The notes below the pieces were generated by a model. It searched no databases. It saw only the letters and a program-made list of their open reading frames with translations, and was not told the origin of the DNA. This document shows, piece after piece, positions 12,270 to 25,845 of a DNA stretch of 64,000 bases. Every line of letters begins with the position of its first letter. The first letter of the stretch is position 1. Source of the stretch: Cherax quadricarinatus (taxonomy: Eukaryota; Arthropoda; Malacostraca; Decapoda; Parastacidae); the NCBI RefSeq assembly GCF_038502225.1, contig NC_091293.1, positions 10,138,753 to 10,202,752 of the forward strand, written 5' to 3'. The position numbers and the translations under genes were made by a program.

Positions 12270-12333
<64 letters not shown>
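12199..12333. repeat. (TG)n between CR1-A copies 4 and 5
   Basis: TG tract of about 135 bases with a few interruptions. It is the third case of a dinucleotide tract between two CR1-A copies. Confidence 0.95.
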
Positions 12334-12337
<4 letters not shown>

Positions 12338-12699
12338 CACCTAGTTGAGGTTGAAGGGGTCGAGTCCAAGCTCCTGGCCCCACCTCTTCACTGGTCACTA
12401 CTAGGTCACTCTCCCTGAACCTTAAGCTTTATCATACCTCTGCTTAAAGCTATGTATGGATCCTGCCTCCACTACATCGCTTCCCAAACTATTCCACTTC
12501 CTGACTACTCTGTGGCTGAAGAAACTCTTCCTAACATCCCTGTGATTCATCTGTGTCTTCAACTTCCAACTGTGTCCCCTTGTTGCTGTGTCCCATCTCT
12601 AGAACATCCTGTCTTTGTCCACTTTGTCAATTCCCCTCAGTATTTTGTATGTCGTTATCATGTCCCCCCCTATCTCTCCTGTCCTCCAGTGGCGCCAGG

Positions 12700-14753
12700 A
12701 GGCGCTGACCAGGGAAGTGGAAACTATCGAACTTAAGTTAAATGACTCTTACAGGAACCAGGAGAGGCAGGAGGAGCTTAAAGCTATTAGTGAAATTGAA
12801 AGAAATTCAAAATATTTCTTTTCATATGCCAAAAACAAGGCAAATACCACATCTAGCATCGGGCCCTTACTCAGACAGGATGGGACTTACACAGATGACA
12901 ACAAGGAAATGAGTGAAATATTGAAATCCCAGTACGACTCTGTGTTTAGTGAACCACTAATCGGTCTGAGGATCGACGACCCAAATGATTTCTTCATGAA
13001 TGAGCCTCAAAACTCCATAAAAGTATGCCAGATTTCCGACATTACCCTAACTCCGATAGTTTTCGAAAAAGCCATTGACAACATGCCTATGCACTCAGCC
13101 CCGGGCCCAGACTCGTGGAACTCTGTTTTCATTAAGAACTGCAAGAAACCCCTCTCGCGTGTATTAAGTACACTATGGAGGAGGAGCTTGGACATAGGTG
13201 AAATTCCACAGTCACTTAAAACAACGGATATAGCCCCACTCCATAAAGGTGGCAACAAAGCATTAGCTAAGAACTATAGACCAATAGCTCTGACGCCCCA
13301 CATCATAAAAATCTTTGAAAGAGTGCTAAGAAGCAGGATTGCAAATCACCTGGATTCCCAAAATCTGCACAATCTAGGACAACATGGGTTCAGGGCAGGT
13401 CGCTCCTGCCTCTCACAACTACTGGATCACTATGACATGGCCTTGGATGCACTGGAAGAAAATCAGAATGCAGATGTAATATACACAGACTTTGCAAAAG
13501 CATTTGACAAATGCGATCATGGCGTAATAGCCCATAAAATACGTGCTAAAGGAATAACTGGGAAAGTGGGGAGATGGATCTTCAACTTCCTAACAAATCG
13601 AACACTAAGAGTAGTGGTCAACAGAGTTAAATCGGAGGCTGCCATAGTGAAGAGCTCTGTTCCACAAGGCACAGTACTCGCCCCCATCTTATTCCTTATC
13701 CTCATATCAGACATAGACAGAGATATACACCACAGCACCATATCATTCTTTACGGATGATACTAGGATCTGCATGAGGCTGTCATCTGCTGAGGACGCGG
13801 TTAACCTCCAAGAAGATATAAACAAAGTTTTCCAGTGCGCAACGGTAAACAATATGATGTTCAATGGGGACAAATTCCAACTACTCCGTTATGGAAAACT
13901 GGAGGAGATAATAACTAGAACAGAGTATACTACTGACTCCGGCCATACAATAGAGCGGAAAAATAATGTAAGGGACCTGGGAGTAGTAATGTCTGAGAAT
14001 CTCACTTTCAAGGATCACAACAGTGCCACGATCGCACGTGCAAAGAAAATGATATGATGGATAATGAGAACTTTCAAAACGAGAGATGCCAAGCCAATGA
14101 TGATCCTTTTCAAATCACTTGTTCTCTCTAGGTTGGAATACTGCTGTAAACCATACCCCCGGCCGGGATTGAACCCCCGGTCATAGAGTCTCAAAACTCC
14201 AGCCCGTCGCTGGACATTAACATCTCCATTCAAAGCAGGTGAAATCGCAGATCTAGAGAGTGTACAGAGATCCTTTACTGCACGTATAAGTTCTGTCAAG
14301 CACCTTAACTACTGGGAACGCTTGGAAGCACTTGACTTGTACTCGTTGGAACGCAGGAGGGAGAGATATATCATAATCTACACTTGGAAAATCTTGGAAG
14401 GAATGGTCCCAAATCTACACACAGAAATCACTCCCTACGAAAGTAAAAGACTGGGCAGGCGATGCAAAATGCCCCCAATAAAAAGTAGGGACGCCATTGG
14501 TACACTAAGGGAAAACACCATAAGTGTCCTGAGCCCAAAACTGTTCAACAGCCTCCCATCAAGCATTAGGGGAATTGCCAATAAGCCCCTGGCTGCCTTC
14601 AAGAGAGAGCTGGACAGATACCTGAAGTCAGTGCCGGATCAGCCGGGCTGTGGCTCGTACGTTGGACTGCGTGCGGCCAGCAGTAACAGCCTAGTTGATC
14701 AGGCCCTGATCCATCGGGAGGCCTGGTCATGGACCGGGCCGCGGGGGCGTTGA
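12700..14753 (+). pseudogene. LINE-B reverse transcriptase with stop and SINE insertion
   Basis: A long RT frame from about 12700 to 14057 has NYRPIALT, VIYTDFAKAFDK (first catalytic Asp), SVPQGTVLAP and FFTDDT (catalytic Asp pair, with Thr where most LINEs have Ala). A TGA at 14055-14057 ends it. The same reading then continues and is broken by a tRNA-like fragment at about 14149-14212. The C-terminal part resumes in another frame at 14322-14753. There is no endonuclease domain, so the copy is 5' truncated. It belongs broadly with the CR1/Jockey group; I cannot place the clade. Confidence 0.8.
14149..14212 (-). mobile_element. tRNA-derived SINE or tRNA 3'-half fragment
   Basis: On the minus strand the fragment contains a B-box (GGTTCAATCC, at 14175-14166), a T-arm-like stem of G and C, and an anticodon-stem-like TGGAGT/ACTCTA pair. 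It interrupts LINE-B, which resumes on the right. No A-box half is visible, so it is not a functional tRNA gene. Confidence 0.55.
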
Positions 14754-15367
14754 TCCCCGGAATAACCTCCAGGTAACCTCTCCTCGTAGAACATACCTCT
14801 TATCTCTGGGACTACCCTTGTTGCAAACCTTTGCCCTTTCTCTAGTTTCTTTACGTGATTGGCTAGGTGTGGGTTCCAAACTGGTGCCGCATACTCCAAT
14901 ATGGGCGTAACCTACAAGGTGTACAGGGTCCTGAATGATTCCTTGTTGAGATGTCGGAATGCTGTTCTGAGGTTTGCTAGGCGCCCATATGCTGCAGCAG
15001 TTATTTGGTTGATGTGAACTTCAGGAGATGTGCCTGGTGTTATACTCACCCCAAGATCTTTTTCTTGAGTGAGGTTTGTAGTCTCTTGCCCCCTAGACTG
15101 TACTCCGTCTGCGGTCTTCTTTGCCCTTTCCCGATCTTCATGACTTTGCACTTGGTGGGGTTGAACTCCAGGAGCCAATTGCTGGACCAGGTCTGCAGCC
15201 TGTCCAGATCCCTTTGAATGAATGAATTCTTTTCATCATTTTCACGTCATCTGCAAACTGGGACACTTCGGAGTCTATTCCTTCCGCCATGTCGTTCACA
15301 AATACCAGAAACAGCACTGGTCCCTGTGGGACCCCGCTGGTCACAGGTGCCCACTCTGACACCTCGC

Positions 15368-15369
<2 letters not shown>

Positions 15370-15404
<35 letters not shown>
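15370..15404. repeat. (TG)n at the 5' end of CR1-A copy 5
   Basis: Dinucleotide tract directly at the 5' truncation point of the minus-strand copy. Confidence 0.93.
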
Positions 15405-15406
<2 letters not shown>

Positions 15407-16109
15407 GCCATTAATAGGTAATAATAACATGTCTGTGCACCACACAGGCGATGCAGAAATTATCTTTCTAGCACTCATCAGAATTTTCTTCAAAAGCTGA
15501 AGAAGACAAGTAATAGGTAGGACTATATATGGCCTGGTCCATATGTGTAAGTAAACTCTCCAGGCTCTGAAGAAGACAACCTCTGGGAATCGAAAGTTTT
15601 ACAGCTGTGTTTTAACCCATTTTCATCTAGTTTGTTTATGATATCTAATATATTAAAATATAACTTTTTTAGATCAATATTTTTTTCAAAACGTGTACTA
15701 AACCAGAGAGGGTCATAAAGCACTGTGGATAAGGGTTTATGAGGGTTGGGCTAGAGACAGTGGGGTTTGCACGGGTGCAAAATCGTAGTCCGAGTTGGTG
15801 CTGCTAGTTAATTTCTGTCAAAAACGCAAAGACTGAGTCTGCATTAAGAGGCCAAGGAACTTATGGGCGGGACTTTCGGCGAGGAGGTCAGTTAGAGTAA
15901 GTGTCAGGATGCTGTAAATATCAGAAATGAATTTTACATGTTGTGTGCTAGAATGAACGGTTTATTAAGATATTACCAAGTGACAGTGTGACTTGGCCGT
16001 CCTCGCAGAGATACGTCAATCGTTTTTTCTCATAGTATATTCTAGAATACCTAAACCAAAATAATATCTTGTATTTCACCATTTTTAAACACATATATTG
16101 CATCACCAG
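15405..16109 (+). other. Intron sequence upstream of exon A
   Basis: No reading frame or repeat is recognised. The last bases, a T-rich run near 16073-16085 and CACCAG at 16104-16109, can serve as the 3' splice site of exon A. Confidence 0.45.
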
Positions 16110-16251
16110 GGTCCGACGAGTAGTCTCGTCTGGCCTTCAGAAGAGATGACATCGAGGAACGAAGTTATGACGTCAGGGAAGTACGAGTGTGTGGTGTCGT
16201 GGCCTGGTGAAGAAGTGCTCAGCAGGACGAGCATCATCGTCAAGTTCATGG
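16110..16251 (+). CDS. Host gene exon A: C-terminal half of an Ig domain (D3-like)
   Basis: The acceptor AG is at 16108-16109 and the donor GTGAGT starts at 16252. The frame gives 47 codons plus one base (phase 1). It reads from GPTSSLVWP, a C-strand-like region with Trp, to the classic F-strand GKYECVVSW and a G-strand ending in RTSIIVKFM. The Tyr-x-Cys motif and following beta strands are the usual end of an I-set Ig domain. The N-terminal half with the partner cysteine must be on an upstream exon that I could not find in the repeats to the left. No stop occurs in this frame across the exon. The next exon supplies two bases that complete a GAT codon, which supports the join. As part of a receptor the domain would be extracellular and disulfide-bonded. 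Confidence 0.72.
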
Positions 16252-16471
16252 GTGAGTGAATGTGAATGAGGGAGGGAGGTAGTGAGAGGCGGGGAGAGGA
16301 GGGAAGACGGGAAGGAAGGAGAGAGGGCAGAAAATAAAAAGAGAGGGAAGAAATAAAGAGATGAACTGATCCACTAGCTAGAAAATAAGAAAATATCGGA
16401 AAGGAACCTACAGCTGATCATGGATTACCTTACAGGAATGAGGTAAGAAAATACTGGCTTCAGATACAAGG

Positions 16472-19400
16472 ACACCACTGGTGAACCTGAGAGCAGTGTA
16501 CATCACTGTTGAACCTGAGAGCAGTGTACAGCACTGTTGAACCTGAGAGCAGTGTACACCACTGGTGAAACTGAGAGCAGTGTACACCACTGTTGAACCT
16601 GAGAGCAGTGTACTCCACTGTTGAACCTGAGAGCAGTGTACACCACTGGTGAAACTGAGAGAAGTGTACACCACTGGTGAACCTGAGAGCAGTGTACACC
16701 ACTGGTGAAACTGAGAGCAGTGTACACCACTGTTGAACCTGAGAGCAGTGTACACCACTGTTGAACCTGAGAGCAGTGTACACCACTGGTGAAACTGAGA
16801 GCAGTGTACACCACTGGTGAACCTGAGAGCAGTGTACACCACTACTGAATCTGAGACAAGGGTACTCCACTGGTGAACCTAAGAGCAGTGTACACCACTG
16901 GTGAAACTGAGAGAAGAGTACACCACTGGTGAACCTAACACCAGTGTGCACCACAGGTGAACCTGAGAGCAGTGTACACCACTGGTGAACCTGAGAGAAG
17001 GGTACACCACTGGTGAACCTAATAGCAGTGTACACCAATGTTGAACCTGAGAGAGGGGTGCACCACTGGTGAACCTGAGACCAGTGTACATCACTGGTGA
17101 ACCTGAAAGAGGGGTACACCACTGGTGAAAATGAGAGCAGTGTACACTACTGGTGAACTTCAGAGCAGTGTACACCACTGGTGAAAATGAGAGCAGTGGA
17201 CACTACTGGTGAACTTCAGAGCAGTGTACGCCACTGGTGAACCTGAGAGCAGCGTACACCACAGGTGAACCTGAGAGCACTGCACACTACTGGTGAACCT
17301 GAGAGAAGGGTACACCACTGGTGAACCTGAGAGCAGTGTACACCACTGGTGAACCTGAGAGCAGTGTACATCGCTGGTGAACCTGAGATCAGTGTACACT
17401 ACTGGTGAATCTGAGAGATGGGTACACCACTGGCGAACCTGAGAGCAGTGTTCACCACTGGTGAACCTGTGAGCAGTGTACACCACTAGTGAACCTGAGA
17501 GCAATGTACACCACAGGTGAATCTGAGAGAGGGGTACACCACTGGAGAACCTGAGAGCAGTGTACACCACTATTGAACCTGAGAGCAGTGTACACCACTG
17601 GTGAACCTGAGACCAGTGTACATCACTGGTGAACCTGAGGGAGGGGTACACCACTGGTGAACCTGAGAGCAGTGTACACGACAGGTGAAACTGAGAGCAG
17701 CGTACACCAGTGGTGACCCTGAAAGCAGTGCACACCACTGGTGAACCTGAGAGCAGTGTGCACCACTGGTGAACCTGAGAGCAGTGTACACCACTGATGA
17801 ACCTGAGGGGTACACCACTGGTGAACCTGAAAGCACTCTACACCACTGGTGAACCTGAGAGAGAGGTACACCACTGATGAACTTGAGAGCAGTGTACGCA
17901 ACTGGTGAACCTCAGAGCAGTGTACACCACTGGTGAACCCGAGATCAGTGTACATCACTGGTGAACCTGAGAGAGGGGTACATCACTGGTGAACCTGAGA
18001 GCAGTGTACACCACTGGTGAAACTGAAAGAGTGGTACACCACTGGTGAACATGAGAGCAGTGTACACCACTGGTGAACCTCAGAGCAGTGTACACCACTG
18101 GTGAACCTGAGAATAGTGTACACCACTGGTGAACCTGAGAGCAGTGTACACCACTGGTGAACCTGAGAGCAGTGTACACCACTGGTGAACCTGAGAGCAG
18201 TGTACACCGCTGGTGAACCTGAGAGCAGTGTACACCGCTGGTGAACCTGAGAGCAGTGTACACCACTGGTGAACCTGAGAGCAGTGAACACCACTGGTGA
18301 ACCTGAGAGCAGTGTACACCACTGGTGAACCTGAGAGCAGTGTACACCAGAGGTGAAACTGAGAGCAGTGTACACCACTGGTGAACCTGAGAGCAGTGTA
18401 CACAACTGATGAACCTGAGGGGTACACCACTGGTGAACTTTAAAGCACTGTACACCGCTGGTGAACCTGAGAATAGTGTACACCACTGGTGAACCTGAGA
18501 GCAGTGTACACCACTGGTGAACCTGAGAGCAGTGTACACCACTGGTGAACCTGAGAGCAGTGTACACCAGAGGTGAAACTGAGAGCAGTGTACACCACTG
18601 GTGAACCTGAGAGCAGTGTACACCAGTGATGAACCTGAGAGCAGTGTACACCACTGGTGAGCCTGAGAGCAGTGTACACAACTGATGAACCTGAGGGGTA
18701 CACCACTGGTGAACCTTAAAGCACTGTACACCACTGGTGAACCTGAGAGAGAGGTACACCGCTGGTGAACCTGAGAGCAGTGTACACCACAGGTGGAACT
18801 GAGAGCAGTGTACACTACTGGTGAACTTCAGAGCAGTGTACACCACTGGTGAACCTGAGGGCAGTGTACATCACTGGTGAACCTGAGATCAGTGTACACC
18901 ACTGGTGAACCTCAGAGCAGTGTACACCACTGGTGAACCTGAGACCAGTGTACATCACTGGTGAACCTGAAAGAGGGGTACACCACTGGTGAAAGTGAGA
19001 GCAGTGTACACTACTGGTGAACTTCAGAGCAGTGTACACCACTGGTGAACCTGAGAGCAGTGTACACCACAGGTGAACTTGAGAGCACTGCACACTACTG
19101 GTGAACCTGAGAGAAGGGTACACCACTGGTGAACCTGAGAGCAGTGTACACCACTGGTGAACCTGAGAGCAGTGTACATCACTGGAGAACCTGAGATCAG
19201 TGTACACCACTGCTGAACCTGAGAGCAATGTACACCACTGGTGAATCTGAGAGATGGGCACACCACTGGTGAACCTGAGAGCAGTGTACACCCCTGGTGA
19301 ACCTGAGAGCAGTGTACACCACTAGTGAACCTGAGAGCAATGTACACCACTGGTGAATCTGGGAGAGGGGTACACCACTGGTGAACCTGAGAGCAGTGTA

Positions 19401-20668
19401 CACCACTGGTGAACCCGAGAGCAGTGTTCACCATTGGTGAACCTGAGAGCAGTGTACACCACAAGTGAACCTGAGAGAAGTGTACACCATTGGTGAACCT
19501 GAGAGCAGTGTACACCACTGGTGAACCTCAGAGCAGTATACACCACTGGTGAACCTGAGACCAGTGTACATCACTGGTGAAGCTGAGAGAGGGGTACACC
19601 ACTGGTGAACCTGAGAGCAGTGTACACCACAGGTGGAACTGAGAGCAGCGTACACCAGTGGTGAACCTGAAAGCAGTGTGCACCACTGGTGAACCTGAGA
19701 GCAGTGTACACCACTGATGAACCTGAGGGGTACACCACTGGTGAACCTGAAAGCACTCTACACCACTGGTGAATCTGAGAGAGAGGTACACCACTGATGA
19801 GCTTAAGAGCAGTGTACGCCACTGGTGAACCTCAGAGCAGTGTACATCACTGGTGAACCTGAGAGCAGTGTACACCACTGGTGAACCTGAAAGAGGAGTA
19901 CACCACTGGTGAACCTGAGAGCAGTGTACACCACTGGTGAACCTGAGAGCGGTGTACACCACAGGTGAAGCTGAGAGCAGCGTTCACCAGTGGTGAACCT
20001 GAGAGCAGTGTACACCACTGGTGAACCTGAGAGCAGTGTACGCCACTGATGAACCTGAGGGGTACACCACTGGTGAACCTGAAAACACTGTACACCACTG
20101 GTGAACCTGAGAGAGAGGTACACCACTTGTGAACCTGAGAGCAGTGTACACCATTGGTGAACATGAGAGCAGTGTACTCCGCTGGTGGACCTGAAAGCAT
20201 TGTACACCACTGTTGAACCTGAGAGCAGTGTACACCGCTGGTGTACCTGAGAGCAGTGTACACCGCTGGTGTACCTGAGAGCAGTGTACACCGCTGGTGT
20301 ACCTGAGAGCAGTGTACACCGCTGGTGTACCTGAGAGCAGTGTACACCGCTGGTGTACCTGAGAGCAGTGTACACCGCTGGTGTACCTGAGAGCAGTGTA
20401 CACCGCTGGTGTACCTGAGAGCAGTGTACACCGCTGGTGTACCTGAGAGCAGTGTACACCGCTGGTGTACCTGAGAGCAGTGTACACCGCTGGTGTACCT
20501 GAGAGCAGTGTACACCGCTGGTGTACCTGAGAGCAGTGTACACCGCTGGTGTACCTGAGAGCAGTGTACACCGCTGGTGTACCTGAGAGCAGTGTACACC
20601 GCTGGTGTACCTGAGAGCAGTGTACACCGCTGGTGTACCTGAGAGCAGTGTACACCGCTCGTGAATCT
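16472..20668. repeat. 28-bp minisatellite, about 150 copies
   Basis: Tandem array of a 28-base unit (GGTGAACCTGAGAGCAGTGT followed by ACACCACT) in the intron between exons A and B, starting 220 bases after exon A. Because 28 is not a multiple of 3, all three minus-strand frames read through as a 28-residue protein-like repeat. That is a by-product of a unit lacking stops. The right end (about 20218-20660) is a block of about 15 nearly identical units with GTGTACCT and ACCGCTG variants, much more uniform than the rest. Confidence 0.97.
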
Positions 20669-20689
20669 GAGGAGAGTGTTCAGAAACTT

Positions 20690-21110
20690 CTGTCATCTGT
20701 CAGACCAGCTTTGAACCCGCACCTGATCTTGAATATCTGGAAACTTGAGAAAGTCCAGGAAAGAAACTAAAATATCCGAAAATAACGCTCTTGAAGGATA
20801 GAATGATTTGCCTTAGACCTGATAATGACATACAAAGTAGTCAGTGGGGAGTGGACAGTACAAACAGACAGATTGCTCGGAAAGAGTGCCCGGGAGGAAA
20901 GTTACGGAAGCACTTGAGGCAAAGAGCCGTCAGGGAAGGTTAGAAACTGGAATGACTCATATGAGGACTTGGTTGGGGCAAATTCTCTACATTGCTTTAT
21001 GAATATGTTTTATACGTCACTAGGCTGGAAAGTAGTGAATAAGTATTTAAGAAACGGGGCCAAGAGCTAAAGCTCAACCCCTGCAACGACAACCAGATGA
21101 TCACAGGCAA
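20690..21110 (+). mobile_element. Ancient, heavily mutated CR1 3' end
   Basis: Weak but collinear similarity to the CR1-A C-terminal RT and 3' UTR. A stretch resembles the coding for NPHL..KLEK, a later one resembles DLIMTYKV, and the ending GGGGCCAAGAGCT...CTCAACCCCTGCAAC matches the family's 3' UTR. It is far more diverged than the other copies and may predate them. Confidence 0.6.
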
Positions 21111-21205
21111 ACGCGCAAGATTCAGATAGATCCTTTTAGCTAATTCCTATAATTGTGTTTAATATGTTATTCTTTATGTTGATAACTAAGATGATGCTTC
21201 CTCAG

Positions 21206-21490
21206 ATCCAGAGATGAACCCGAGCCTCAGTGTTGACCAGCCGTGGAACATAACACGACGCGTCTCCGTCCACACCACCGACCTGGACCACACCGAAGCC
21301 CCCAACAACACCTTCACTCTGAGCCGCACCGCCGCCTTTAACCACACTGTGGTTTTGGACAACGTAGTCTCTCCAGATGAAACAGTGGCCCTAGACGACA
21401 CCGTAGCCCCAGACAACACTGTCCCAGTGAACTGGACCGTCCACTTCCGGGCGTACCCAGAACCCCGTCTCGTGTGGACGCATCCTAGTG
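21206..21490 (+). CDS. Host gene exon B: linker and N-terminal half of a Cys-less Ig domain (D4-like)
   Basis: The acceptor CTTCCTCAG ends at 21205 and the donor GTGAGA starts at 21491. Both ends are phase 1, with 94 full codons. The first residues continue from exon A. About 65 residues of acidic, Thr/Asn-rich linker follow, with sequons NIT, NNT, NHT and NWT and an imperfect internal repeat (V-x-L-D-x-x-V-x-P-D). The end reads VHFRAYPEPRLVW, the B-to-C strand pattern of an Ig domain with the conserved Pro-x-Pro and Trp. The position normally occupied by the B-strand Cys is Val. The long linker is unusual between receptor Ig domains and looks like a local expansion at DNA level. Extracellular and probably N-glycosylated. 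Confidence 0.8.
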
Positions 21491-21770
21491 GTGAGACAGA
21501 ACTCGGCCATGTCTACCTTGGAAGGAGGTTCTCATAACAAACATCTTGATTCAAGCACTTGAGGAGTTTTGTAATTGATGCTGATGACATGTTCAAGTTA
21601 AATTTATAATCAAATATAATAGTTATATTCCTATATCTTGCTGTAAATATTATTGTATATTCGTTGGATTTCATCCTTAGATTGAGTTCTCTGTCTCTGT
21701 CCGTCTGTCTGTCTGTCTGTCTATCTCTCTCTCTCTCTCTCTCTCTCACACTCTCACTCTCACTCTCCGT
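21491..21770. other. Intron with TCTG/TC microsatellite
   Basis: AT-rich intron. A (TCTG)n then (TC)n tract lies at about 21698-21765. No other feature is seen. Confidence 0.7.
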
Positions 21771-23190
21771 TTTTTTTTTACACGGGGTTTGACAAGGTTA
21801 GGTTAAGGATCCCTAGCTTTATTGACAAGCTCTTTACAGGTTAAGGATTTCTAACTTTATTGGCAAGCTAAGAGCTATTACATATATCTGTCTCTTCTCA
21901 TCCATGAGGTGTAGCCAGCAATTCTTGCAAAATTTTCTGGAGTCCTGTCGTCCAAAAATGTTTCAACATCAGCTATCATGTCGGGACGTCGAGTGTTCAC
22001 AAAACTATGTGTGAGCTCTCCAACATTAGTAATGGAACCTCTAATATTGGCAGACAGGATGCTGATAGACTGGCTCCTCATGATGTGGTCAGCTTCAGGT
22101 GGTGGGTGTGTAAGGCACGTAAGGTACCTGCCCTTGAGAGAGGTAGGGTACTGAGGCAGCTGCAGGGATGTAGGTCTATGGTCTTGTATAAGGCACAGTA
22201 CCACCTGCTGGGCTGAGATAGGAGTAGCTGAGTGAGTGACGTGTGAGAGTATTCACCAATTCAGAGATCCTGCTGGTTTGTTCCGAGAACAGGTCTATTA
22301 CAACCTAGGATTTCAAAGGCCTGTTATCCCAGGTGTAATGGGAGCAAAAGAAACACAGCAGAAAAAGTTTAGACTTATATTATCCTTCACCAATTTAGAA
22401 CAGCAATATGTACACTATGTACAGTAATAAGTATAGTGCACGTCACGGTAAGCAAGGCAGAATTAGAAGCCACAAGATAGCAGACCGTGCTCAACCAGCT
22501 CTAGAATGGGAATGACAAGGGCAGACAGGAGAGCGGTATCCACATAACCTCTGCGATTGCCAATCCCACCTTCTTATTGGCTAGAACCTGGTCACTAGTT
22601 GAACGATGGGGCCCCATCACCAACTCTTAGCAACCTGGTTCGCTGGTTGGGGGAGATAGCCTGTAAATGAGGGTGTGTCCATGCGCCGAATAAAGGTTAC
22701 GTACTCTTTGCATGCCACAAGGTCTCTAAACAGGTGGTCCTGTCTGTCAAGTTCCTTTTTCTTCCGACACTGGTCCTCCTAATGTCCTTTCTTGTAGCAG
22801 TAATTGCACCTGGTATCTCGCAGGCAGTTGTTGACGGTGTGCCCCTTCCGGTGACAGCGAGAGCACTGCCTAGGTGCCTGGGAGGGTGGACTATGATTTG
22901 TTGCACCTCCTGTGTTTTGCTGATTTGTCCTCAGGTTCTGGGGCTGGGACTGTGTTAGTGGAGGGTGAGACGGCTGTAGATGTCTTCCTCCTCCACGTTC
23001 TCTTCCACGTATTCTACCCCATCCTCAACCAGTTCTGACAGATGTGTCCCTGCTGTTCGTACTTTGGCGCAGTAGGTGTTCAGGTGCAGTGAAAGTTCCC
23101 TGATTATTAACTGCATCAATCTCTGGTGAAGAAAATCCTGACTCAGAACTTGCCGATGAAGCACTGCTGCCAGATGCTGGAAGCATTTTT
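21771..23190 (-). mobile_element. Jockey-like LINE, internally deleted: ORF1, endonuclease start and 3' end
   Basis: On the minus strand, ORF1 runs from about 23190. Two CCHC zinc knuckles (CSRCHRKGHTVNNC; the second, CNYC...QC, contains a stop) are coded near 22876-22755. They are followed by the start of an APE endonuclease at 22204-21878 (SILSANIRG, RPDMIADVE). The RT is missing. Directly after the endonuclease start comes a 3' UTR-like region ending in a T run at 21771-21779, that is, a poly(A) tail on its own strand. Several stops are present. Confidence 0.65.
22736..23189 (-). pseudogene. LINE ORF1 (gag-like) with two CCHC zinc knuckles, broken
   Basis: Starts near ATGCTTCCAGCATC at about 23189 with a Ser-rich N-terminus. 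After a stop/frame change it continues to two CCHC knuckles (C-x2-C-x4-H-x4-C), the second interrupted by TAG. Proteins of this type coat the retrotransposon RNA. It is not functional here. Confidence 0.6.
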
Positions 23191-23194
23191 ATTG

Positions 23195-25242
<2,048 letters not shown>

Positions 25243-25399
25243 ATACAGCATTGTTTTTAGAGAGGGAGACTTCATCGAGAAACTCTTCCTTGTACCAGCA
25301 ATATACCTTCCTACCATATTATACCAACGGTTTCCTCGTCTTCCTTGATTAATACTGATCGTTGTACTTACTCCTCCTCTCCATAATCCACCACAACAG

Positions 25400-25579
25400 G
25401 GAAGGTACTGTTCAATCGTACATGTGGTGAGGTACAGCAGGATGACAGGTGTCACGACGGTGTCCTCCTCCTGAGGCTTCAGAGTCCTTACACCCTGCAG
25501 GACGCTGGCAGATATACCCTCACCCTTTTCGTCCAGGGACACCCACCCACCAGCGTCCACACCTTATTGGATCTCCTCA
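25400..25579 (+). CDS. Host gene exon C: second half of the Cys-less Ig domain (D4-like)
   Basis: The acceptor CACAACAG ends at 25399 and the donor GTAAGT starts at 25580. It is phase 1 at both ends with 59 full codons. The first two bases complete a Gly codon after exon B, giving HPSGKVLFN. The exon carries a Cys pair (RTCGEVQQDDRC). It then has an E-strand VLLLRLQSPYTL and an F-strand QDAGRYTLTLF that keeps the Asp-x-Gly-x-Tyr signature but has Leu where the F-strand Cys should be. With Val in exon B, both halves of the canonical disulfide are replaced by hydrophobic residues. VEGF/PDGF-type receptors are known for a D4 lacking this disulfide, where D4 mediates receptor-receptor contacts. 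The main basis for the Pvr-like call. Confidence 0.82.
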
Positions 25580-25845
25580 GTAAGTAATAATTCATGCTCT
25601 GTCTTCAGAACATAACACGACGTGTTGTCATAGATGAGGAATTTGTGGCAATTTGATGTAGCGCTAAGCGACCCATACGGGTTGAACACACTTTGTGAAT
25701 ATCATACGAAGAAGAAAAAGTAGTAGTAGTAATAGTACCTATAACTAAGATAGTTCCAGCCTCAGCAACTAGCACTACCTTTCAGACTACTTCAGGTAAA
25801 TGTACTTTGATTTGATTTAGTGATTCCTTTTTCTCATCCCAGAGT

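Larger units (their letters stand above)
12692..14773 (+). mobile_element. Second LINE family ('LINE-B') nested in CR1-A copy 5
   Basis: Sharp junctions to CR1-A on both sides. The 3' end is a GC-rich segment (about 14640-14773) that recurs almost identically at 50620-50760, which identifies the family's 3' UTR. Confidence 0.83.
12334..15369 (-). mobile_element. CR1-A copy 5 (minus strand), split by a nested LINE
   Basis: The 3' part is 12334-12691 and the remaining RT part is 14774-15369, ending on the right at another (TG)n tract. Between them a plus-strand LINE is inserted at 12692-14773. About 20 bases of CR1-A are missing at the junction when compared with copy 4. RT fragments are readable at 14774-14899, 14912-15178 and 15138-15362 in different frames. 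Confidence 0.85.

Noticed and set aside
14149..14212. Functional tRNA gene
   Set aside because: Only a 3'-half with a B-box is visible, embedded in a LINE; no acceptor stem partner or A-box.
16408..20696. Many long minus-strand frames rich in VHCSQVHQW
   Set aside because: Shadow frames of the 28-bp minisatellite; all three frames are open, which only reflects the absence of stops in the unit.
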